From positions 1-64,000 of the forward strand of contig KN880547.1 of the NCBI GenBank assembly GCA_000934385.1: a stretch of 64,000 bases of DNA, in the 5' to 3' direction. The notes beneath the pieces are model-generated. The model was not told the DNA's origin. It made no database searches and saw nothing but the letters and a program-made list of their open reading frames with translations. The position numbers and the translations under genes were made by a program. This document shows, one piece after another, positions 1-10,138 of this stretch; within the stretch, counting starts at the first letter, position 1, and the number at the start of each line of letters is the position of its first letter. This DNA comes from Cylindrobasidium torrendii FP15055 ss-10. Lineage: Eukaryota; Basidiomycota; Agaricomycetes; Agaricales; Physalacriaceae.

Positions 1-188
1 AGCGGGGCGGACAGATGTTATTTGGTGTGGCGGCTACCAGCCATATTGGGCGCGAGGCAGCGGGCCGGCGCCACCCGATCAAAATAAAAATTCCCGCTTG
101 TTCACGGAAATATGAAAAGGTCTGTACTTCGAGATGAGGCAAAATTTCTGCCTCAGTGACTCTGTACATACTGGCATCACGAAAACCA

Positions 189-480
189 CTTTCGATTCTC
201 CGCTTGCTCAGCGGCCCCGACACCAAGCGACCATCGTCGTGCGATCGTGTACTCGGGCTTGATCCCCATCGCTCGAGTTCGATCCATACTTCATGCACCG
301 ATCGCTTTGGACGCCGTTAGATGCATACCGTGGGATCTGCGCAACCCTGTGTGTTGCACGCAACACCGCACGGTTAGGAGAGGACAATATCATTGTCGGC
401 GGTCTTCGGTTACGACCTGGATCGTCACTACTTACAACGTAAATCTGTAGAGGTTGTTGGCTACCTTTTTGCTTTGCCAA
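189..480 (+). mobile_element. SINE-like repeat, copy 1
   Basis: This is a full-length copy of a dispersed repeat of about 300 bp that recurs at about 6.6, 7.4 and 7.75 kb in the opposite orientation. The 5' part looks like a RNA polymerase III promoter: an A-box-like TTGCTCAGCGG at 204-214 and a B-box-like GAGTTCGATCC at 275-285. The body carries blocks shared with the other copies, including GCGCAACCCTG, CACGGTTAGGAGAGGACAA and TTGTCGGCGGTCTT. It ends near CTACCTTTTTGC, a T-run that could serve as a polymerase III terminator. No protein is encoded. A tRNA-derived SINE is the best reading; I infer this from the box order and the matching copies, and did not identify the parent tRNA. Confidence 0.7.
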
Positions 481-751
481 CATGTTCAGATACTCCGCGC
501 GACCAGTCTTTTAAGTTTTCATTCTCGCCCATCGTCCGAAGTACCTCGCCCATTCACGTCACCTTCGACTACTTGATAGCGTTCTGATATAGGCAGCACG
601 ACATCTGAAGTTGATGCCAATGCTTGCCTGCTTCCTGAACCAGGTGCAGGCCTTTCACACGGTGCTCCGGGAAACTAGCACCGTATGCCACGCATTAACG
701 GCTCTGCAGCAACAAGAGGGGAAAATAACATTAAGGGTTCTACAACATTGA

Positions 752-2348
752 TCAAAAGTCTCCGTCCATATCATCATCATCCATATCTCCCTCCTCGATT
801 TCCTTTACAAGTTCCTTCTGTCTCTCCCTTGCCCCTTCGGCGTCAGCCAGCTCTTTCCGATGCGCGTTAAGCGGGTACCGCATAGCCTTCACGCTTTGGT
901 TATGCAGCTCCAGGCAGTACCCAATCCGCCTTTGGAACAACTCAGACACCTCCATTCCATACGCATTCTTCTGTGCCCCACACTCCATCCAACCCTTCTC
1001 GTGTACAATGCGACCCTCGATAACCCCATCACGGATAGCCTTGCCAACAATGTACTCCGCATCCTCCTCGGAGTCCAAGTGAAGTTTCAGGCAGATATCC
1101 TTCAGTGAGATTCGCGAGTACGAGAGGGAGAGTCGTCGGATACCCGTCTTGATGACATTCTGTCGTAGCCGTACGATGAGTGTGTATGTCTTGTCCGCCT
1201 CAAACTGCGCCGCATGCTTCGCCAATGTTGATGCGAACCCAGATAGTGACCCAGCTCGGACAGCCTTGACGATCTCGAAGTACGCGTCCAAAGCCTTCTC
1301 GAGCACAGGATGGCGGAAGAGACTACGATCCGGAATATCGCCCATGAGCAGCTCAACAATTACGAAGAGCTTGTGTACTGCCTGGTAGAATCCAGGGGCA
1401 ACTTTGGCGGGCGGTGAGCGACGGATGGCTTGTTGTAAGTTGTTGTGTGCTTCGGAGTAGTTAAGCTGGACGGCTTTGATGCGACCAATGTAGTAGTGGT
1501 AGCGAGCGTACTGAGGGTTGGCTGCAGACTCAGGGAAAGTAGTCTTGGATACGACCTTGTCTGCCTGGTCGTATAAGCTGTAGTTGATGTAGCTTCGAAG
1601 GAGACGGTTGATGAGGGATGCTTGCGCTTCATCATCGTGACGCAAAGATGCAGTACGCTGGGCAGCAAGGAATAGTCTAAGGTGGTATGAGAGTTGTGTC
1701 AATCATATAGTTCGAGAATTGCATACGGTCTTGCGTCGGCCAGGTCTGCGGCGAGCTCGTAGACGCGTTCTACCGCAAACCAGACCTTGGCGGCGATGGG
1801 ATCCATACTGCGACGGTTGGAAGCCTGCATTTTCTCCACGGTTTGCTGTGTCAGTTCCAGCGCTTTCGGGTGCTTTTCTTGCGACTTAAGGAGTTGGTAG
1901 ATGATCAACAAGCGCAAGTAGATTTCAACTTCGGGGACAGGTTCTGGGGGTGGCTTGGTGGAGGGAGCAGAAGTATCGACATCCATCTTCTCCGCGTGGG
2001 AGCCTGGAAGCCAGCTCAGGAGTGAGGACTTGATTGCAGAGTCTACCAGCTGGTCAGCTAGGTTAAGGCGGGTTGGCTGGGTTATGCACCTTTGGGGTAA
2101 ATGGCTTCGATGGCCGTGTTCAGAATGGTCTCGTCCAGTTTCTTCCGCAGGCTCGTGAGTGTGCGCAATGCTCGATGGATGAACCGGGGCTCGATAGTGG
2201 ATACACCACGCTCAATGAGAGCCGCGTTGCCCTTGATCTCGTCTACTGGTGTCTCCGGGATGGGCTCCTCCTTCGGTTTCTGCTCGGCATCCTTCTTGTC
2301 GTCTGCGGCGCCTTTGGACGCGGCGGGCTTCATTTCTACGTCGGGCAT
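752..2348 (-). CDS. RPN3: 26S proteasome regulatory subunit Rpn3 (PSMD3)
   Basis: Subunit of the lid of the 19S regulatory particle, which recognises and deubiquitinates substrates of the 26S proteasome. Three exons: the first starts MPDVEMKPAASKGAADD and contains the family segment FIHRALRTLTSLRKKLDETI. The second carries LLSWLPGSHAEKMDVD, and the third holds the helical repeats and the PCI domain (SYSRISLKDICLKLHL), ending in an acidic tail DMDDDDMDGDF. Splice joins are clean: GTGCAT...CCTAG between exons 1 and 2 (codon split after PK), and GTATGC...CCTTAG giving ARP-LFLAAQRT between exons 2 and 3. The predicted length of about 490 residues fits the family. The start codon lies 109 bp from the divergent GWT1 start, so the two genes probably share a promoter region. 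Confidence 0.95.
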
Positions 2349-2457
2349 GATGGCTGCAGACGGTCAAGAGTTAATGATGATCGACGACGCGCGTTTGGAG
2401 ACGCGTCATTCGAGCGTGGGAACTGTATTCCATTTCTGATCTTACTTTCCTCCCGCC
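2349..2457. promoter_or_regulatory. bidirectional promoter region RPN3/GWT1
   Basis: Only 109 bp separate the start codons of RPN3 (minus) and GWT1 (plus), so both core promoters and both 5' leaders must lie here or inside the coding regions. I see no TATAAA-type box in it. Shared control of the two housekeeping genes is an inference from the spacing. Confidence 0.6.
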
Positions 2458-4378
2458 ATGTCGGATTACAAATCCGAGAAGGAGGCGTTTGTGTCGGGCG
2501 CGGCGGGCTCGTCGGTCGCACATATAAATGTTATTTCGCTGTGTGCACTTGTTAGTAGCTTCTCTTTCCTGACAAGTTCAGATGCCAAACCTCTCATTAG
2601 GTCTCTATAATCTTCTACAATGTTGCAGAGACACGCTTGCCAAAACGTTTCCTAACCTCATGGTCGATTCTTATTCTCCCCCTTATCCTTTCTATGACCT
2701 TCTTTGCAAACATACCTATCGTTCTGGCTTCTGCATTGGGACTGCTCACTTTCGCCATCTCGTACTTGCCGCGCAAGGAAATTGGCACACCATTACCGTC
2801 TGGCCGTGCAGTGTCCTCCGCATCACCGCAGGTAGTACCGAAATCCCCGGCAGTTACTACATATCGCTCGCACATGATGCTCATGACCGTGGTCGCCATT
2901 CTGGCAGTCGATTTCCCTCTGTTTCCGCGAAACCTAGCCAAGTGCGAAACGTTCGGTGTCTCTCTCGTAAGAAAATCAACCCGAGGTTTGAGCTTCTCTT
3001 GACCCTCCGCAGATGGATATAGGTGTTGGATCCTTCGTTTTCTCACAAGGAGTAGTAAATGCTATACCATTGATAAAGAATCCTGCGTATCTGGCCGACC
3101 CGCTGCCCGGAAAAGTCATTACCATTTGCAAGAAGGTTTTTCCACTCTTCATCCTGGGCTTCCTTCGCGTTCTTGCAGTCAAGGGTACCGACTACCCCGT
3201 CAGTATTTCCCTGCACAATAAATGTGGTCTGACTCCTTGCAGGAGCACGAGTCCGAGTACGGCACGCATTGGAACTTTTTCCTTACCATGGCCTTCGTCC
3301 CCATATTCGAGACGCTCTTTCACCCGCTCATCCTCAGGGTGCCCATTTCCATGCTTGCGGTTCTCGCTGCACTTTGTACGTCCTTGAGCCCAGAGGGTTG
3401 TCCGCACACCTGACTTGCGCACAGTACAACAAGCACTTCTCGGCGTAGCAGGATTCCAGGCCTACGCCCTCCACGCTCCGCGCGTGTCCCTCATATCAGC
3501 AAACAAAGAAGGCCTTGTGTCACTACCAGGATACGTCGCCATCTACCTCTTCGGTCTCTCTACAGGTACCCTCGTCCTGCCCAGCACACCCTCATACTTC
3601 AGGCGCACCCAGCGGTACTTCTGGGACACTGGTATCATCCGTGGTGGCGGGAAGCCCAAGCCTGAAAAGCCCAAGCAGAGGCGCAAAACCGGGAAGGCCA
3701 TTACGGAGCTGTTGAGCTATACATTCCTGTGGTGGTGCTGTATGGGTATCACTCGTGCATTCTGGATCGATGGCTCGGAGGGTGTGTCTAGACGAGTTGT
3801 ACGTCGCCACCACCTGAACATTCGCTTGAATTGACATTTTCACCACCCAGGTCAACCTCTCCTACATTTTCTGGATCGCTGCGTACAACACATCTTTCCT
3901 GCTTGGATACATGGCGTTGGATATGTTCTTTTTCCCACAGCCGCCAGAGTTCAAGAAGCGCAGGAGCTGGGAGGACGAGGCCGAAGAGGTACCTTTCGTC
4001 TATCGCGAACCGGAGGCGCCAGCGCTGCTTACAGCTATCAACAACAACAGCTTAGCTGTGTTTTTGCTGGTACGCGACTTGCGTGCGCTCGGGCATAGTG
4101 AGACTGACGTCTTCCGCGCAGGCGAATGTGATGACGGGGGTGGTGAACTTGGCGACGCGGACGATGTATGCCTCCGACGCGTGGGCAATGGGTGTGCTTT
4201 GTTTCTACACAATGGCTATTTCCGCATTTGCGTGGGTATTCCGCGGACGAAGGCTGGTAAAATTTTAGTCAGTTGTGCGTTCAGCCTGCTTATACTTACC
4301 CAAAAACGCTTAATGATTGAAAGCAGACTTTCGAGCCTGTGTATGACCACGACTGCGCGCAAATGGGCCCCTGTTGAA
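2458..4378 (+). CDS. GWT1: GPI-anchor inositol acyltransferase Gwt1 (PIG-W)
   Basis: ER membrane enzyme that acylates the inositol of glucosaminyl-phosphatidylinositol, an early step of GPI-anchor synthesis. The start MSDYKSEKEAFVSG at 2458 matches the conserved Gwt1 N-terminus and is followed by an intron (GTTAGT...TTGCAG) leading into TRLPKRFLTSW. Later exons carry the family signature ISANKEGLVSLPGYVAIYLF, then NLSYIFWIAAYNTSFLLGYM, NNNSLAVFLLANVMTG and a last short exon TFEPVYDHDCAQMGPC followed by TGA at 4376-4378. The protein is strongly hydrophobic with many membrane segments, as expected. At least six short introns are needed. The start is on the minus-strand neighbour's promoter side, 109 bp from RPN3. 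Confidence 0.93.
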
Positions 4379-4576
4379 TGAGACCTCGCTGCGACTAGTG
4401 GATAGTTGATCCTGTTCAAAAATCAAATAACAATACGGGGTGAGGTCCGTTAATTAAATGCATAGCTGGCTGTCTAAATACATAGGTTGGTGAGCAAGTA
4501 ACGAGATGCTACACAAATGAGTGGATACAAGTCGAGGTGTAAGGAAAGACTACAAAAACAATAGCAACGAATCCGC

Positions 4577-6084
4577 TCATATCACCTTCTCGAAAACACC
4601 ATCCAGGATACCGTCGTGGTTACCACCACTCTGGACGCCAGACCCCGACTCGTAAAACCTGATGCCCGCGAAGTCGAAGAAAGCATCCTTGAACGCCTCT
4701 GGATGCTTGTTCACGTAGTCTAAAGAATTTCAGTACAACGAGGTGTGATGCAACGCAAGGCCAAGCATACTGATGCAGTTGGAAGGGCATTTTGATCGCT
4801 CGTAGGTGTTGCCAGCCCAGTCGCCGCAGAAGGTTACTGCGAATGATTTTAGATGAAGTCATGGACATTGGAGGGAAAGGACGAACAGTTGATAACAATG
4901 TTTTGCGGTCCAAAGAACTTGTCGATGTCACAATCATCTCCAGGGAAGTACCCAGTCGGCTTCCCCTGTAGTTTTCGTCAGCGCCCAAGCGGTATGTCTT
5001 CGGTCGACCAGCAGCATACCCATTTTCCCGTGGATATCTTCGCGCTACCCTTCCTCACGTCCGAGGGCACAGATGGGTCTTCGCGAGACCAAAACCATAT
5101 CTTGATGAAGTCCGACGTCTTCTCGAGCGCATACCTGGACAAAATGACATTGTTAGACAATTTTGCTTAGTACGCATAGCACCGACACGCACCAGCCACC
5201 ACCGTTGTCGTTGAAGCGAGGCCCAAAGCTTGATCTATCAGCACTCTTGACGCCGCACCCGGTATTGCTATTGGCCCTAGCATCGCAGTTCGTCTCCTGG
5301 ACTTCGCTAAAGGAAAAGATCAGCTCAAGGCGCGAATGGTGCGATGTCGAGCCGCTCACCCTGTCTGTCTTCGGCGTCTAGGCATGGTACAGCCTTATGA
5401 AGCTTCGCGATTAGTAGATGGAAGGGTTCGAAGCTTGGGACTCGCCTTTAGAGGTGTGAAGGGTCACCTCGTTGAAGGGCTGGTTATTCACGCCTTCAAG
5501 GATATCAATCTCGCCATTCGTTGGCCAGTTGTCGCCAAGAGTCCACACGGCCGGCCAAGTTCTGCAGGGATGCAAGGGCTATGAGAGGACGATGGAATGG
5601 ATGGACTCAAAAGCAACGCACCCACAACCTTCTGGCATATGGCGGATATCGAACCTAATAGACGGCGGAGGGTCAGTACTTCAGTGCCAGTGAGGGACAT
5701 GGGTAGGCGATACCGCTTACACAGTAACGCCCGAGTGGAACTGCCTCTTCGACCTGATGCGAACCGACTTGCGCCCAGGGCCACCCGAACTGAGCTTTGT
5801 CTTGTGGTCGGCAGCCAGAATGACCGAGTCGCGCGAGACGCGGACGAGATTCTCGCTGAAGGCCTTATCTCGGTCGACGTACTGGCTGAATCACTTCAGC
5901 TACGCGCTAGGACAAGACCCACGAGAAAAACTCACACACGCCCGTGTGTAGGGTCGTCGAAGGTCTCAAAATGAAAGTTGGAAAGAAAGTTGTGGCCTGA
6001 CCAGTCCTCAGACAGACGGTACGAGGAGCCGTGAACGAGGGACGGAAGAACAGCAGAAAAGACAGAAAAGGCGGCGAGCTTCAT
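4577..6084 (-). CDS. secreted glycoside hydrolase family 16 (beta-glucanase-like)
   Basis: Predicted extracellular endo-beta-glucanase or laminarinase of family GH16, acting on beta-1,3 or mixed-linked glucans. The N-terminus [19 protein letters not shown] is a signal peptide, followed by [20 protein letters not shown] and ETFDDPTHG, the usual start of fungal GH16 domains. The catalytic motif is intact: [11 protein letters not shown], with Glu-Ile-Asp-Ile-Leu-Glu holding nucleophile and acid/base. Further on are [32 protein letters not shown] and [15 protein letters not shown]. It ends [12 protein letters not shown] with TGA at 4577-4579. About eight introns of roughly 50 bp split the gene. 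Several internal joins were inferred from family similarity and could shift by a few residues. Roles in wall remodelling and in nutrition are both possible. Confidence 0.88.
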
Positions 6085-6587
6085 GAAGGGCGGTGGTAGT
6101 GGAGGTAGTAGAGAGAGAAGACAACCAACTACGACCCCGCCAGATCGTATTTAGTTTTCCTTGACGTGCGCTGTCATACGCGTTGCTCGTATTAGGTTCG
6201 CTGCCTAGAACTTGAATCCTGCCTGGCAATCCGAATGACACAGTGGACGTCCTATCATCGTGGTCGGCTGCAGGCTAGTGACCCGTGTACATCATAGCCT
6301 GTGAGCAGGTCCCTGCCGAGTTTTGCATAGTGCGAGTCTTGGTACGACGAAGCGTACTGAAACGTTTCTGGAACTGACAGAATGGGCGAGTTTGACCTAT
6401 GAGGGACGAGAATGCATGAACTGATAACTGGGGATTATTTGATGGCGTGGCATAGGACCTCAAACAAAGAGGGTTGATCTATAGCGGTGTCATTTTGGAC
6501 CAACGCAGACTCGAAAGTCGCGCGGTAGCTAGTATTAATCCTGCAGAAAATTCGCGAAAATTGTTTCAAATCGGAATATGATGGAAA

Positions 6588-6891
6588 ACCAAAAAGGCAA
6601 CGTTCTACTCTACGGCGTTACAACCAGGCCTTGTAATGTAGTGACGATCCGGGTACGTAACCAAAGACCGCCGACAATCAAGTTGTCCTCTCCTAACCGT
6701 GCAGTGCGTGAACATGCAGGGCTGCGCAGATTCTGCGGTATGCCACGAACGGGGCCAACACGCCAGCGATCGGGGCATGGGGGTGCGCTCTGCGAATCGA
6801 ACTCAGGGTGATGGGATCAGTCCCGAGTGTACGATCGTAAAGGCTGTTGTCGCTTTGTGTTGGTTCCGCTGAGCAAGCGGGGAATCGAAAG
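6588..6891 (-). mobile_element. SINE-like repeat, copy 2
   Basis: Minus-strand full-length copy of the repeat at 189-480. Read on the minus strand, the head is CTTTCGATTCCCCGCTTGCT, nearly identical to copy 1, with an A-box-like element followed by a B-box-like GAGTTCGATTC at about 6793-6803. The internal blocks CACGGTTAGGAGAGGACAA and TTGTCGGCGGTCTTTGGTTAC are shared. The 3' end runs into GCCTTTTTGG, the same T-run end as copy 1. This copy and copy 1 define the element's boundaries best. Confidence 0.7.
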
Positions 6892-7360
6892 GCGATACCG
6901 TGAAACCAGCATGACTACTAGTCAGAAACTGGATTGAATATCATCACCCGCAGTGTGGTTGAATCAGACTCAGGCCGCGGGGTTTCATAACTTCGTTGAG
7001 CATTGTAACTTGGTTGCAAGCTGTAGAACATACAAGTAGTAGTAACAAAACGATTTGAAAGAGTCAAAGAGTGAAAATGAGCCGCCGACAGAGTTTTGGG
7101 CAAGTAGTGTACACGCGGACTACGTGAGAGCCGGCATTACAGATCAAATGACCAAACGACTACCAAAAATGCTGAGGCTTGAGCATGTTTGGCTTCGAGC
7201 CGTCGTTGGCGACACGGTGTGCCATGGCGAGGTGTGTCACACCTCGCCTCGCCAATAGCGAAGGACTTGTCAATGCAAGGCTCGGCTCTGCTTGCGTATT
7301 TCATACTACGGGCCATTGAGCACCGCATGTCATGCCCTAACTCATAGAGGCGGCTAGAAT

Positions 7361-7660
7361 CTAAAAAAAGAACTAATTTACTCTACGACATTACCCCGAG
7401 GCATTGTAATGTAGTGACGGTCGGGGCCTCGACCGTAGACCGCCGGCAATTATTTTTCAAATTGTCCTCTCCTAACCGTGCAGTGAGTAAACACCCAAGG
7501 TTGCGCAGACTCAACGGTATGCCACGAACGGAGGCCACCACGCCGGCGATCGGCACAGATTGTGAATCGAACTCGACTCTCGAGTGATGTTTAGATCAAT
7601 CCCGTGTGTGCGATCGTTGGACTCTGTGTTGGTCCCGCTGGACAAGCGCCAAGTCGAAAT
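7361..7660 (-). mobile_element. SINE-like repeat, copy 3 (diverged head)
   Basis: Minus-strand copy with the same order of blocks: a B-box-like GAGTTCGATTC near 7565-7575, GTGGCATACCGTTGAGTCTG, the CACGGTTAGGAGAGGACAA block and a run of T at the 3' end (the A-run at 7363-7369 on the plus strand). The A-box end near 7630-7655 is more diverged than in copies 1 and 2, and there is a short insertion near 7450. An older copy is likely. Confidence 0.6.
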
Positions 7661-7742
7661 TATTCCTTGAAACACAGCCATGTCTGTATCCTCAAAGGTG
7701 GAAAATGATATATAACGGCTGAATACTCTGAGAGATGCCCAG

Positions 7743-7856
7743 ATTGTGAATCGAACTCGCGCGATGTTTAGATCAATCCCGAGTGTGCGACCATGAGGGC
7801 GTTGCCGCTTTGTGTTGGTACCGCTGGGCAAGCGAAGAATCAAAAGCGGGCATCAT
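7743..7856 (-). mobile_element. SINE-like repeat, copy 4 (5' half only)
   Basis: Only the tRNA-like head is present. On the minus strand it reads GATTCTTCGCTTGCCCAGCG, then ACACTCGGGATTGATCTAAA and a B-box-like GAGTTCGATTC. The body and T-run tail seen in the other copies are missing. It lies about 80 bp from copy 3, so it may be a truncated second insertion or the product of a local rearrangement. Confidence 0.55.
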
Positions 7857-10138
7857 TTCCTACATGATGGGAATTGTAATGAATATAACGGCTCAACTAC
7901 TGTATTACATATGCATAGAGACTTACCACAAATGCATAATAGCATTTTGACGAAACGGTTTATCGTGAACATACTCACACATATAATGTACGGTTTTGGA
8001 CATCATATTCTGCCCACTGCATTGATATGTTATTTGCCGCCGTTGGTATGACCCGCCGTTGAGCTACGGCTCCCAGGAGCATGCGTGATACTACCCAACT
8101 AGACGGAACGACCTTCCGATCTTGTCCGTTTCACAGTCATGACCAAAGCTGCACTTGACGACATTTGCTGTGGCACTCTGGATGCATAATAGAAACAGGT
8201 TGTATTTTTACGAGTCAGCGCAGGCGGCTGCGTTGTCTGTTTGTCGGCAAGATATCAAAAATAAAGTGAAGAGTGTAACATAGAATCAGAATGCAGGCGT
8301 CTTCAAACCTATTGGATCTGTTCCATCAAGATTTTACCAAAGCAATTGAAGGTGGCGCGAGCGTCCTCAGGGTCCACGCTACCCGACGCGAGCAGCTCGA
8401 GCCAGTTCGGAGCCACGCTTCATTGATGCAGCCCTTACATAGGAACTCATTATCAAGAGCCTCAGGCTGTCCCACCATGTCTCATGTAGTCGTACGGCTC
8501 CAAATGACTCACAAAGCAGACTCCTAGCCTGAGAAATGCACATAATACCGACATTAGAAAGAGTGTAATGTCAAAAGAAACAATGGGAGTATTACTAAGA
8601 CGGGCGGCGACATAATTCTGATGCGATCATCCTTGGAAAATGTATGCCGAACCATAACTAGATCTCACCATGAAACCATCCGGATTGTTGCTGTTGTCGG
8701 CTAGTACGGATGCATGACGTTTTGTGGCGAATAGCCCTCATTCGAACGCTCGTTGAGCGTTAGGTGTTAAACTTCGGCCAACGACTGTTTCCCATCATAA
8801 TAAAACTAACTTCCGTAAACGCTCATCATGTTGAAAACTATAGACAGTTATGAAGCTTTGTAAACTACTAACCCCGCGGCAGTGCCGAGCGACCGCCCCA
8901 AGCTCCGCCCAGTTGCGTGACCACTGTCCAGAGACCACATTGCCTTTTCTTTCTTCACGCTGGGACCAATACACAGACTTGATTTGGCCCCGAAACCGTC
9001 TATTGCGTTCGGACGAAGAGGCCCCCGAGAGTCCCCCCACTGAGTCGCCGGAGAAAGTGCTCGGTATGGGACCGGGATCAATACCTGGAGTGTGAGCCAC
9101 TCAGTCAACACTCAGTACTCAGTACCTACTCAGTATTATAGGTACTCAGCTCTTATGCTACTCCCTCCGATGGCCTGGAGGGAATCATGTGATAGCACAA
9201 TGGCGTCGTGCATTCCGCCACTGGTCCTTTCCGCACTGTGGTGTATAGACGTCTTACTCGCGCATAGCCAAGATGTTCATGCTGTCCAAGCGCCACAGAC
9301 GTAGTGCAGCCACAGTTTGGTGAGCTATCATATGATGCATTGGCTACTCTTTCACTGGCGTGCGGGGCCCAAGCGAAGGAACGCATCGGATAGACGTTCA
9401 ATACCGTTCTCCCTATCGTACTTACCTCTATGGCTCTATCAAGTATCCACATTCACCAATGAGTTACATGGAGTGTGAGCCCATCGATTTCCTCACTTAT
9501 GAAGGCACGTTTATCGTTCCGCTCTCATTCATCGTTCCGACGAACGCATGCTCGAATTCCCTCATCTTCGAACTTGTGCTTCTCCAGCTAAACCTAGGGC
9601 GAGTAGTCCCTACCTCAACCCAGTGAGGCATTTTTGAAGTGATTGCACAGATTCAGACTCTTCACGTCGAGGTCAACGTGCTACAACGGCTGGAAGAACA
9701 CAAGAGTTTGACTGTCTTATGTATATACATGCAGTAGCAGGGCAATCCTCGCCTGAAGCTAAGACCCAAGATGCACAGCTCACTTTGCGCGCTGAGACTG
9801 TCCACAAGTACTAGCGATTATCAACTCCAATCAAGCACTCCGTTGGCGGTGTACACATCTAATTTGATTTTGGGAGACAATTAAAAATGCTAGGGTGCCC
9901 ATCGTACGCGGTCATGAAGTAAATGCTAGGTAAATCAAGATGAAGGAAACCGAATCCTCCGCCAAGGTATTTTCGTGACCTGTACAGCTAGCATTCGTTG
10001 TGTGTGCAATATTAACGGGATCATAGTAGCGCGTGCGAACGTCTAGTCATAGCAGATAAGATATACAAGGATTGACGAGGTGCAGTGAACAAGGGAACGA
10101 TGCTAAGTGGTATAAAGCTCCCCAACTGTCACCGACGC
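7857..10138. other. gene-free stretch downstream of the H+-ATPase gene
   Basis: I could not support a gene here. Open frames are short, lack family matches and show no chain of introns joining them. The only structure noticed is a cluster of ACTCAG words around 9098-9150. The 3' untranslated region of the ATPase gene must occupy part of the right end. Confidence 0.5.

Noticed and set aside
189..290. Functional tRNA gene from the A- and B-box-like motifs
   Set aside because: The boxes are too far apart for an ordinary tRNA, no proper acceptor stem closes the structure, and the sequence belongs to a 300-bp dispersed repeat.
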